In this document: positions 1-5,831 of the stretch, one piece after another
Layout: the number at the start of each line of letters is the position of its first letter
How positions within the stretch are numbered: position 1 is the stretch's first letter
NCBI GenBank assembly: GCA_025353235.1
Contig: JANXQZ010001128.1
Coordinates: forward strand, 1 to 5,831
Length of the DNA: 5,831 nt
Source: Bryobacterales bacterium
GTDB lineage: Bacteria; Acidobacteriota; Terriglobia; Bryobacterales; Bryobacteraceae
Reading direction: 5' to 3'
Translations under genes and position numbers: made by a program
The notes under the pieces: model-generated
What the model saw: only the letters and a program-made list of their open reading frames with translations
Told to the model about the DNA's origin: nothing
Database searches by the model: none

Positions 1-13
1 ACCTCGCGGAGCC

Positions 14-44
14 GGTTGGAGGGTGTTAGTGGCACCCTCCAACC
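14..44. repeat. Perfect 12-bp inverted repeat (strong hairpin) beyond the integrase 3' end
   Basis: GGTTGGAGGGTG (14-25) is followed by a 7-nt loop and its exact reverse complement CACCCTCCAACC (33-44). The hairpin lies about 65 bp past the stop codon of the minus-strand integrase remnant, so it could stop or protect that transcript. Neither side carries a T-run, so it is not a typical intrinsic terminator. Two near-identical 12-mers, CCTCGCGGAGCC (2-13) and CCTCGCGCAGCC (58-69), flank it. It could also be a small repetitive palindrome or part of an element end; the window stops too soon on the left to tell. Confidence 0.7.
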
Positions 45-108
45 ACACCTGAAATCTCCTCGCGCAGCCTCAGTTCAAAAAGTCTCAACATTCGAGAACT
101 CCCTGCGC

Positions 109-123
109 CGTCATTGAATGACG
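109..123. repeat. 15-nt palindrome over the integrase stop codon
   Basis: CGTCATT (109-115), a single central G, and AATGACG (117-123) form a perfect 7+1+7 palindrome. The minus-strand stop codon of the integrase remnant (TGA, 113-111) sits inside it. It could be a protein-binding site or chance; nothing else supports a function. Confidence 0.3.
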
Positions 124-1210
124 ACTGATTCCAATTTGCGAACGCCGGCCAACTTCTGTTCGAAGCTTGCCACCGCGTACTCGTTTTCGTTCACATCCAC
201 CGTATTGCCCATCTGCGCCGACCGGGTATGAGCATCCACCCCAGCGGCCTTCGACAACGTAGCAAACGTCCGCCGCATGACCTGAAAGGTTGCCCACTCC
301 AGACCAACCGGCTTCAACTTCGGATACATGCACCTTCGCCAGATATTGTCGCGCCTCATCGGCGTTCCTTTTTCCAAGCCGAATAGCCACGTGTCCGACG
401 GCGAACCCAGCAACCGCAACTTCCACTGATCGACCAATCCCAACGTCCCAACGGTGAGCGCCACCCGGCGTGTTGATCGCTTCGTCTTTGGTCATCGATA
501 TCGCCCTTGTAAACCCGGCGCCGGACCCAGACCGAATCATCGTCCAGATCTCCCAGTTGGAGCGCCAGAATCTCACCGGGACGCATCCCTTCCCAGGTTC
601 CAAGCCGCACGATCACCTTTTCCCGGAGTTCCAGCGCTCCGATCATCGTCGCGGCCTGGTCCGGAGTCAGAAGCTCCCGACTGCGCCCTTCCTGGTAATG
701 CCGCAGCGTACAGAGTGCCGCAGGCGGGATTCCGGTCGACGACGCCCTCGCTCATCGCGAGCGCGAAAACCGACCTTAGCCGGAATCGGAGATGATCGAT
801 CATACTCCGGCCGCAACTCCGCGCCTTCTCGTCCAGAAGCGCTTGCAGTTCACTTCTCGTGATGTCCTGCATCAACTTCTCTCCAAAGGGCCGTACCAGA
901 TCTACCTCCAACCGATCGGCTTCAACCATGTCCGTCGAAGCCTTCCACTTCCGGTGGCATACCGGAAGGTAAACGACCTCGCAGAACTTCGCAAAGGTCC
1001 ACGTGATCTTCTCCGGGTTCTCCGCCCCTTCGTTGATCGGCTTCCGGATCTCGGTTAAGATCCCTTCCGCCTTCACACGATCCATCTTGAGCAGAGTCCG
1101 ATCTCTTTTGATTTTGGTTTTCCATCCTCCCTCCACTGGGCGTACCAGAAGTTCTTTCCATTCCGCTTGCGGGTCTTCAGGCAGCCCCGCTGGAATCGCT
1201 TTCGACGCAT
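111..1210 (-). pseudogene. Tyrosine recombinase (phage-type integrase), broken by three frameshifts
   Basis: An intact version would cut and rejoin DNA at attachment sites. Four minus-strand segments in shifting frames rebuild about 360 residues, a normal integrase length. Segment 1 (1210-1088) begins MRRKRFQRG and carries the KNFWYAQWREDGK N-terminal arm. Segment 2 (1088 to about 713) is the core-binding domain, ending near VVDRNPA. Segment 3 (about 700-494) holds the catalytic Arg I box, EGMRPGEILALQ. Segment 4 (about 491-111) holds PKTKRS (beta-hairpin Lys), FQVMRRTFATL (box II Arg, with Gln at the usual His) and MGNTVDVNENEY with the nucleophilic Tyr. The frame changes near 1088 (one base missing), 713-700 and 494-491. 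The start at 1210 is chosen because AGGAAAAGG lies just upstream. The usual His of the LGH motif is Asn. As read, it cannot make an active recombinase. The family, with Gln in box II, resembles acidobacterial integrases from memory. Sequencing error is possible but less likely with three breaks. Confidence 0.88.
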
Positions 1211-1262
1211 TCGTTTTTCCTTTTCCTGCGTCAACGGCGGCAAAACTGAACATGCAGCCATA

Positions 1263-1457
1263 CTATCGGGTTTTGTAGGTTTCCAGCCACTGCTCCAACC
1301 AATCGCGACGGACAAGTTTCCTGCGCCCCATCGTGAGATGGGTCAGTTTCGGCAGGCCCTGAACCTTACCGTGAATCGCGTTATGGACGTGGGCTTTTGA
1401 CCAGCGGAGGATGTCGGCAACCTCCTTCACTTTCAGGATGTTTGACGTGTTCTCCAT
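1263..1457 (-). CDS. Small helix-turn-helix protein, excisionase (Xis)-like
   Basis: This 64-residue protein has the layout of excisionase/MerR-like DNA-binding domains. ILKVKEVADILRWSKAHVHNAI (about residues 7-28) is the helix-turn-helix, followed by the wing MGRRKLVRRDWLEQWLE (about 43-59). Such proteins bind near recombination sites and steer the direction of integrase action, or act as small repressors. It lies 52 bp upstream of the integrase remnant on the same strand, so the two were probably one int-xis unit. AGGAG sits three bases before the ATG, which supports this start. Unlike its neighbour it shows no frameshift, so it may still be expressed. The family call is firm; the excisionase role is inferred from position. 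Confidence 0.78.
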   Translation of the reverse strand: MENTSNILKVKEVADILRWSKAHVHNAIHGKVQGLPKLTHLTMGRRKLVRRDWLEQWLETYKTR

Positions 1458-1607
1458 GATCTCCTCTGCTCTGTACGGCGCGAGATGAGCGTGTCGTGAC
1501 CGTTTCGAGCGAGGGATCGATGGGGAAGTTCAGCATTCTGGGGGCGCTTCTTGCGGACGATTGCTACCGGATGATTCACGAAGGGAATCGAATCAGCGAT
1601 AGTCACA

Positions 1608-1706
1608 CCGCCCCTAGAATGCCGAAGAATGGCCCCGTGGAAGATCGAGATTTCCTCGGCAATGTCGGGGCGCTCTGGGCGACCTTTTTCGGCATTGTAG
1701 GGGCGG
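1608..1706. repeat. Long inverted repeat, 19-nt arms with one mismatch, plus a direct copy
   Basis: CCGCCCCTAGAATGCCGAA (1608-1626) is the reverse complement of TTCGGCATTGTAGGGGCGG (1688-1706) at 18 of 19 positions; the arms are 61 nt apart. A third copy of the motif, CTCGGCAATGTCGGGGCG (1655-1672), lies in direct orientation 33 bp before the right arm; the surrounding 21-nt cores share 17 positions. CCCCG (1633-1637) and CGGGG (1666-1670) allow a further internal stem, so the whole 99 nt could fold as one imperfect hairpin. No target-site duplication is visible at the ends. It could be a miniature transposon, a repetitive palindrome or a structured RNA. Confidence 0.75.
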
Positions 1707-1739
1707 ATTGTCCGCATTGTGGAAATGCGGGAATCAATC
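1706..1739. repeat. Bulged hairpin abutting the 1608-1706 inverted repeat
   Basis: CCGCATT (1712-1718) pairs perfectly with AATGCGG (1724-1730) across a 5-nt loop. The outer GATTG (1706-1710) pairs with CAATC (1735-1739) across an asymmetric bulge of one against four bases. The outer stem shares its first base with the right arm of the larger inverted repeat, so the two structures are contiguous. No T-run follows, so an intrinsic terminator is unlikely. Confidence 0.55.
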
Positions 1740-1911
1740 GGAAAGAACCGCGCCGCTGCCGCGCAGGAAAAGGACGCCGCACGACGCGAAGTGGAGATCG
1801 CAAGACCCCCAACTTCCTCGGTAGTCTGTCCGCCCTGGCTCAGGAAGCACAAGCGATGCGAGGCGCTCGATTCTGATATAGAAGGCGAGATGGGGGATAG
1901 TCGTCAATCCG

Positions 1912-2131
1912 ATGGGAGATAGAGCAGTAGAACTCCGCTTTCACGAGGAGATGCTCGAAACATATCGTCGTACTAGGAGTGAATGTCGGTGTAACGCCAT
2001 GAGATTCCTTCAGATGGTGAGCGAAACAGGCGGACTGGCAGCCGTACAAACGCTGCTAACGAGCACCACAGTCTCCGAAGGATTTTCGGCACCTGTGGCG
2101 GTGCGAACGGCTCGATTTGACTGTGGAGGAC
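1912..2131 (+). pseudogene. Remnant of a small conserved protein of unknown function, frameshifted and missing its C-terminus
   Basis: The reading ELRFHEEMLETYRRTRSECR through NAMRFLQMVSETGGLAAVQTLL to VSEGF (to 2085) resembles, from memory, a small conserved bacterial protein (roughly 80 residues) with the pattern FHxxMLxIYxxAKxECxYNAxxFLQMVxxxGGxxxAxxLL followed by GFxxLWExGRLDLTVEALVL. The expected second half is found in another frame: RHLWRCERLDLTVE (2087-2128). Removing one T from the TTTT run at 2083-2086 joins the two as GFRHLWRCERLDLTVE. After the Glu at 2128 the resemblance stops, so the last 20 or so residues are missing. The ATG at 1912 lacks a well-spaced ribosome site. The function of the family is unknown to me; the family match is from memory, the frameshift is read directly. 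Confidence 0.62.
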
Positions 2132-2302
2132 TCTCGTGCTCAAGACGTCGGAGCCTTCCGGGCGCAATTCAGCCTTGGCATCGGCGAGTTTTCCTCCGCC
2201 AAAATAGACCACCTCGCCGGTAATCGCTGCTGTGCCGTCTTGGGCGGTTGCGGAGAGCGGCAAAAAGGCTACGCCAAAGACGATCCTGCAGAACAGGCGC
2301 AT
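1973..2302 (-). pseudogene. 5' remnant of a secreted protein, possibly with a carboxypeptidase-regulatory-like domain
   Basis: The product opens with a clear signal peptide: Arg-Leu after the Met, a hydrophobic core (VFGVAFLPL) and a cleavage-like SATAQ|D at about residues 18-22. Then comes AAITGEVVYFGGGKLADAKAEL, the start of a beta-sandwich of the type at the N-terminus of many acidobacterial TonB-dependent receptors and surface proteins. From about residue 58 (near 2130) the frame runs antisense to the end of the plus-strand DUF remnant and loses family character. It stops at 1973 after 109 residues, far short of a receptor. The likely reading is a 5' fragment fused to unrelated DNA. A genuine short secreted protein is possible. 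No ribosome site lies close to the ATG at 2302. Confidence 0.45.
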
Positions 2303-2323
2303 TGGACTAAGAATATCAAGTCC

Positions 2324-2340
2324 TTCGGTTTTGAACCGAA
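2324..2340. promoter_or_regulatory. Perfect 7-bp hairpin in the divergent intergenic region
   Basis: TTCGGTT (2324-2330), loop TTG and AACCGAA (2334-2340) form a short perfect inverted repeat in the 94-bp gap between the minus-strand secreted-protein remnant and cysE. It could be an operator for either divergent gene. A GATAAT (2380-2385) that could be a cysE -10 element lies 40 bp downstream, but no good -35 is seen and it sits very near the cysE start. The hairpin is clear; its role is a guess. Confidence 0.35.
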
Positions 2341-2396
2341 ATTCCAGCGCATCCTTCCGGCCACTGTTTGAATCTACGAGATAATACAGGCATGTT

Positions 2397-3044
2397 ATGT
2401 TTCGAACGATTCGGGAACAAATAGATACGATCTTCCGAGAGGACCCTGCTGCTACCAGCGTTCTCGAAATCGTGCTTTGTTATCCGGGATTTCACGCCGT
2501 GCTCTTGCACCGCGCCGCGCACTTGCTGTATCGCAAGAAGTTCATCCTTCTGGCGCGCATCACCTCTCAGATCGGTCGCTTCTTCACTGGGATCGAGATC
2601 CACCCCGGAGCGAGCATCGGTCGACGCTTCTTCATCGATCACGGGATGGGCGTGGTGATTGGCGAGACTGCCGAGATTGGCGATGATGTACTGCTCTATC
2701 AAAATGTGACCCTGGGCGGGACCGGCAAGGAGCATGGCAAGCGTCACCCGACCCTCGGCAATCACGTTGTGATCGGCACGGGAGCTAAGGTGCTGGGAAA
2801 TATTCACATCGGTAACTACGTAAAGGTAGGTGCGGGATCGGTTGTGATCCGTTCCGTGCCGGACTACTCGACCGTAGTGGGAATTCCGGGCCGCATCGTC
2901 AGGGCCCGCACGGACGTGAATGACAATCTGGAGCATGGCCGCTTGCCCGATCCCGAAGGCCAACTTATTGACGAGCTTACCCGCCGCATTGATCGACTCG
3001 AGGCGCAAATCAAGATGCTGGCCGAGGAGCGCCAAGCCGTTTGA
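2397..3044 (+). CDS. cysE: Serine O-acetyltransferase (short, EpsC/CysE-type)
   Basis: CysE transfers acetyl from acetyl-CoA to L-serine, giving O-acetylserine, the carbon acceptor for cysteine synthesis in the cytoplasm. The 215-residue product has a short N-terminal helical part (1-62), as in the Bacillus-type enzyme rather than the longer enteric one. A left-handed beta-helix of hexapeptide repeats follows (about 64-168). [18 protein letters not shown] contains the catalytic Asp81-His82 pair (equivalent to E. coli Asp157-His158). [15 protein letters not shown] contains the second conserved His, His117. [11 protein letters not shown] and VVGIPGRIV are the family's closing repeats. Residues 185-212 look like a coiled coil. 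The C-terminus ends in Val, not the terminal Ile that docks many CysE proteins into cysteine synthase. Only a weak AGG precedes the ATG. The metalloprotease gene begins inside the stop codon, implying co-translation. Confidence 0.96.
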   Translation: MFRTIREQIDTIFREDPAATSVLEIVLCYPGFHAVLLHRAAHLLYRKKFILLARITSQIGRFFTGIEIHPGASIGRRFFIDHGMGVVIGETAEIGDDVLLYQNVTLGGTGKEHGKRHPTLGNHVVIGTGAKVLGNIHIGNYVKVGAGSVVIRSVPDYSTVVGIPGRIVRARTDVNDNLEHGRLPDPEGQLIDELTRRIDRLEAQIKMLAEERQAV

Positions 3045-3568
3045 TTTTTGCGCTGCTGCTGTTTTTCATGCCGGCGCGCGACATCCGGTATTGGGCGGAT
3101 CCATGTGCCGATTCCTCCAAGGGCTGCGAAAGCGCGGATGCTGAGTTAGCCGATTGGGCGATGCAGGCTTGGCAGAATGCGTCACAGGGATTGCTGAGAG
3201 CAAAAATGGTTCAGAACCCGGACGAGGCCAGTATCCGTGTGCGTTGGGTGGGTGCGCGCGATGGAGTCTATGGCGAAGTGCGAGGCCGGGAAGTGTACGT
3301 CCGTCCGGCACCTCGCGAGCAAGATGCGTTGCTCCGCGACACTATCGTGTATCTTACCTGCTTGCATGAAATCGGTCACGCTCTCGGTCTTGCTCACACC
3401 CTTCGCTACGAAGACATTATGTACAGCTTTCAGTTCGGAGGCGACATCCCCGAGTACTTCGGCCGGTATCGAAGGAAGCTAAAGAGCCGGAGTGACATAC
3501 GCGCAAATTCCGGGATATCCGAAGCGGATAAGACTCATTTGCTTGGGGTGATGAAGGACTCTCGCTAG
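3041..3568 (+). CDS. Short matrixin-like (metzincin) zinc metalloprotease, probably secreted
   Basis: The 175-residue product carries the full metzincin signature [11 protein letters not shown] (residues 109-119): His109, His113 and His119 as zinc ligands and Glu110 as the general base. DIMYSF follows, with the Met-turn at Met127. The upstream pattern [17 protein letters not shown], with IRVRW and the VYV strand, fits the M10A matrixin fold. The N-terminus [12 protein letters not shown] is short and hydrophobic, so export or membrane anchoring is likely. I see no cysteine-switch propeptide. The start is TTG at 3041, sharing TTGA with the cysE stop, with AGGAG eleven bases upstream; this is the most upstream start in the frame and it supplies the signal-like segment. 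grpB follows 13 bp later. Substrate and role are unknown. The protease call is strong; why it is coupled to cysE is not evident. Confidence 0.88.
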   Translation: MIFALLLFFMPARDIRYWADPCADSSKGCESADAELADWAMQAWQNASQGLLRAKMVQNPDEASIRVRWVGARDGVYGEVRGREVYVRPAPREQDALLRDTIVYLTCLHEIGHALGLAHTLRYEDIMYSFQFGGDIPEYFGRYRRKLKSRSDIRANSGISEADKTHLLGVMKDSR

Positions 3569-3581
3569 CAGCGCCAGGTAA

Positions 3582-4105
3582 ATGAGCTCAGCCAGCACAT
3601 GCCCAATCCTAATTGTGGAATATGATCCTTGTTGGCCCGAGCTGTTTGCCCGTGAGGCTGACCAAATTCGGTTCGTGCTCGGGAGCCGGGCGCTGCGCAT
3701 TGAGCATGTCGGCTCCACGTCCGTGCCAGGCCTCGCCGCGAAACCGGTGATCGATCTGCTGCTGGTTGTAGCTGACTCCGCTGAGGAAGATGCATACGCG
3801 CCGGCCTTGGAAGCGGCTAGCTTTGTGCTTCGGATCCGAGAGCCCGACTGGTATGAGCACCGCCTCTTCAAGGGGTCGCACACACAGACATCAACCTGCA
3901 CATATTTTCATCCGGCTGTCCGGAGATTGACCGCATGCTGATGTTCCGCAACTGGTTGCGAAGCAATGCCGCCGATCGCGATCTTTACGCGCGCACCAAG
4001 CGGGCCTTGGCCCAGAAGGAGTGGAAGCACGTCCAGGATTACGCCGATGCAAAGACCGTCATCATTGAGGAAATCCTTGCACGAGTCCGCGTCGAGGGGA
4101 AGTGA
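3582..4105 (+). pseudogene. GrpB family (UPF0157) protein gene, frameshifted in a CA repeat
   Basis: GrpB/UPF0157 proteins have a nucleotidyltransferase-like fold; their reaction is not settled. The first frame (3582-3884, 101 residues) includes VEYDPCWPELF at the N-terminus and the signature EHVGSTSVPGLAAKPVIDLL (residues 41-60). At CACACACA (3879-3886) the frame fails and would end at 3941 after 119 residues. Skipping one CA restores D-INLHIFSSGCPEIDRML, then the C-terminal helices with LYARTKRALAQ, and a stop at 4103-4105. The repaired protein is 173 residues, the usual family length. So this is a two-base expansion in a dinucleotide run. Options are a recent null mutation, a switchable contingency locus, or a sequencing error. 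AGG lies three bases before the ATG. The gene follows the protease by 13 bp, and its stop overlaps a possible GTG start of glnS. Confidence 0.85.
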
Positions 4106-4128
4106 ATGCTGGCCGATATACTGGGCTT

Positions 4129-5831
4129 ATGCCCAGCGATGTGTTAAGAGATACCGAAACTGCGGCCGAGAACGAGGCTGCGCGGCCTTCCAACTTCATA
4201 CGCGACATCATCATTCAAGATAACCAGAGCGGGAAGTATGAGGGGAAGGTGCACACCCGCTTTCCTCCTGAGCCGAACGGGTACCTGCACATTGGCCATG
4301 CCAAATCGATTTGTCTAAACTTCGGGCTCGCGCTCGAATTTGGCGGGAAGTGCAACCTCAGGTTCGACGATACAAATCCTTCGAAGGAGGAGACCGAGTA
4401 TGTCGACTCTATCGTTGAAGACGTTCGTTGGCTAGGCTTCGATTGGGGCGATCGGCTATTCTACGCCTCGGATTATTTCGATCAACTCTATCGCTGGGCG
4501 CTGCAATTGATTCAGCAGGGCAAGGCCTACGTCTGCGACCTGACGGCCGAACAGATGCGAGAGTACCGGGGCACGCCGACAGAGCCTGGCCGCGAAAGTC
4601 CGTATCGTTCACGTTCAATGGAAGAAAACCTGGAACTATTCGAACGCATGCGGGCAGGCGAGTTTCCAGACGGCTCGCGAACGTTGCGATCCAAAATCGA
4701 CATGGCTTCGGCGAACTTCAACATGCGCGATCCTGTCATGTATCGGATCTTGCATGCGCCACACCATCGCACCGGCGATAAGTGGTGCATCTATCCGATG
4801 TACGACTTTACCCACGGCGAGAGCGATTCGATTGAGGGGATCACGCATTCCATCTGCACGCTCGAGTTTGAGGATCATCGGCCTCTGTACGACTGGTATA
4901 TCGAGAATCTGGGCATTCACCATCCGAGGCAAATCGAGTTCGATCGGTTGAACCTGACGAATACGATGCTGAGCAAGCGGAAGTTGCTCACGCTTGTTCA
5001 GAAGGGATATGTCTCGGGTTGGGATGATCCGCGGATGCCTACTCTTTCCGGACTGCGTCGGCGCGGCTACACTCCGGAAGCAATTCGCAAGTTCTGCAAC
5101 AGCATCGGGGTGTCGAAGACGAACGGTATTATCGAGTTCTCGTTGCTGGAACATCATCTGCGCGAAGATCTGAATAAGCGGGCTGCGCGCGTTATGGCCG
5201 TTGTCGATCCGCTCCGAGTAGTGATCGACAATTACCCGCAGGATCTTGTGGAAGAGATGGACGCCGTGAACAACCCAGAGGACGCGTCGGCAGGTACTCG
5301 CAAAGTGCCGTTCTCAAAGATGTTGTATATTGAGCGCGAAGATTTTCGCGAGGACCCGCCAAAGCAATATTTCCGGCTTGCCCCAGGTCGCGAGGTTCGC
5401 TTGCGGTACGGTTATTTTATTACGTGCAACAGGGTGGTGAAAGACGAGACGAGCGGTGAGATTATCGAGATCCACTGCACGTACGATCCCGCTACGCGAG
5501 GTGGGAACGCTCCGGACGGGCGTAAAGTAAAATCGACGATTCACTGGGTAGCGGCTTCGCAGGCCCTGGATTGCGAGGCTCGCCTGTACGAGAGTCTGTT
5601 CCTCAATGAGAAGGCCGGGGAAGAGACGGAGGCGCAGGACTTCACCGCTTCTCTCAATCCGAACTCATTGGACGTGCGTACTTCCGTAAAGATAGAACCG
5701 AGCGTTAGTGATGCTGCGCCGGGCACGCGGTATCAGTTCGAGCGCGTCGGATACTTCTGCGTTGACACGGACTCGAAGCCGGGGAATTTGGTTTTCAATC
5801 GTACGGTCCAACTGCGGGACACCTGGGCGAA
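4129..5831 (+). CDS. glnS: Glutaminyl-tRNA synthetase, 3' end just beyond the window
   Basis: GlnRS joins glutamine to tRNA-Gln using ATP, in the cytoplasm. The frame is open for 567 codons to the window edge and follows E. coli GlnRS throughout. SNFIRDII opens the conserved part. [20 protein letters not shown] holds the class I HIGH motif (residues 54-57), [12 protein letters not shown] follows, and [20 protein letters not shown] is the active-site core. MLSKRKL (280-286) is the KMSKS equivalent. The second half holds the two-barrel anticodon-binding domain, including [35 protein letters not shown] and [13 protein letters not shown]. coli GlnRS ends about five residues after the last of these, so only a few residues are missing. 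The start is chosen as ATG 4129. An in-frame GTG at 4102 overlaps the grpB stop (GTGA) and has GAGGGG just upstream, adding nine residues; it is a real alternative. No frameshift is seen. Confidence 0.96.
   Translation, partial: MPSDVLRDTETAAENEAARPSNFIRDIIIQDNQSGKYEGKVHTRFPPEPNGYLHIGHAKSICLNFGLALEFGGKCNLRFDDTNPSKEETEYVDSIVEDVRWLGFDWGDRLFYASDYFDQLYRWALQLIQQGKAYVCDLTAEQMREYRGTPTEPGRESPYRSRSMEENLELFERMRAGEFPDGSRTLRSKIDMASANFNMRDPVMYRILHAPHHRTGDKWCIYPMYDFTHGESDSIEGITHSICTLEFEDHRPLYDWYIENLGIHHPRQIEFDRLNLTNTMLSKRKLLTLVQKGYVSGWDDPRMPTLSGLRRRGYTPEAIRKFCNSIGVSKTNGIIEFSLLEHHLREDLNKRAARVMAVVDPLRVVIDNYPQDLVEEMDAVNNPEDASAGTRKVPFSKMLYIEREDFREDPPKQYFRLAPGREVRLRYGYFITCNRVVKDETSGEIIEIHCTYDPATRGGNAPDGRKVKSTIHWVAASQALDCEARLYESLFLNEKAGEETEAQDFTASLNPNSLDVRTSVKIEPSVSDAAPGTRYQFERVGYFCVDTDSKPGNLVFNRTVQLRDTWA

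Larger units (their letters stand above)
1458..1911. other. Stretch with no recognisable gene, rich in repeats
   Basis: No frame here gives a protein I recognise. The best candidate is a plus-strand ORF from ATG 1520 to 1876 (about 118 residues). It has GAGGG a few bases upstream and encodes two similar 11-residue units beginning FLGNVGAL and FFGIVGAD. The opposite strand is also open (1852-1433) and shows similar internal repetition, as expected if the DNA itself is repetitive. The inverted and direct repeats listed separately fill 1608-1739. I judge it more likely non-coding or the relic of an element than a gene, but the 1520 ORF cannot be excluded. Confidence 0.5.

Noticed and set aside
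14..44. Intrinsic terminator for the integrase
   Set aside because: The stem is strong but no T-run follows on the minus-strand side (or on the plus strand), so it is listed only as an inverted repeat.
85..603. 172-residue minus-strand open frame
   Set aside because: It overlaps two segments of the integrase remnant in a third frame and has no family resemblance; the real homology lies in the neighbouring frames.
454..862. Plus-strand open frames opposite the integrase
   Set aside because: Arg- and Pro-rich antisense shadows of GC-rich coding DNA, with no recognisable motif.
1608..1706. Integron attC site
   Set aside because: Size and foldback are in range, but the core sites RYYYAAC and GTTRRRY are not at the ends, and the nearby recombinase is not an integron integrase with its extra domain.
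1608..1739. CRISPR array
   Set aside because: There are only two direct copies, poorly matched, with one inverted copy and no regular series of spacers or cas genes.
1719..1922. 67-residue plus-strand open frame
   Set aside because: No recognisable motif, no ribosome site, and it overlaps the better-supported start of the small conserved protein.
2316..3035. 239-residue minus-strand open frame covering cysE
   Set aside because: It is the antisense of a clear, complete serine acetyltransferase and has no domain pattern of its own.
4636..5157. 173-residue minus-strand open frame within glnS
   Set aside because: It is antisense to the GlnRS catalytic core; the plus strand matches GlnRS residue by residue.

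Overview
The window looks like chromosomal DNA from a moderately GC-rich bacterium, most likely an acidobacterium of the Solibacter/Bryobacter type. That placement is an inference from remembered family resemblance: the integrase and its small helix-turn-helix partner, a secreted protein with a regulatory-domain-like start, and a conserved small protein all resemble acidobacterial versions. No rRNA or tRNA marker is present to confirm it. The window divides into a decayed accessory left part (1 to about 2300) and an ordered housekeeping right part (2397 to the end).

Left part. A tyrosine recombinase (integrase) gene lies on the minus strand at 1210-111 and is broken by three frameshifts. An apparently intact small helix-turn-helix protein of excisionase type (1457-1263) lies just upstream of it. 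Beyond the integrase 3' end is a perfect 12-bp hairpin (14-44). Positions 1458-1911 hold no recognisable gene but are rich in secondary structure: a 19-nt inverted repeat with one mismatch (1608-1626/1688-1706), a partial direct copy of the same motif 33 bp away, and a second hairpin (1706-1739). Next comes a plus-strand remnant of a small conserved protein (1912 to about 2131, one frameshift, C-terminus missing). It meets, tail to tail, a minus-strand remnant of a secreted protein (signal peptide at 2302, homology fading near 2130). This looks like a deletion or rearrangement scar.

Right part. Four plus-strand genes are tightly packed and probably co-transcribed: cysE (serine O-acetyltransferase, 2397-3044), a short putatively secreted matrixin-like zinc metalloprotease that starts inside the cysE stop codon (3041-3568), a GrpB/UPF0157-family gene broken by a CA dinucleotide insertion (3582-4105), and glnS (glutaminyl-tRNA synthetase, 4129 to past the window end, only a few residues missing). 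CysE makes O-acetylserine for cysteine synthesis and GlnS charges tRNA-Gln. The protease has no evident biochemical link to either, so the grouping may be only transcriptional.

I see no CRISPR array, RNA gene, complete insertion sequence or clear defence system. The observations most worth a second look are the repeat-rich 1608-1739 segment, the junction near 2130, and the cysE/metalloprotease overlap.
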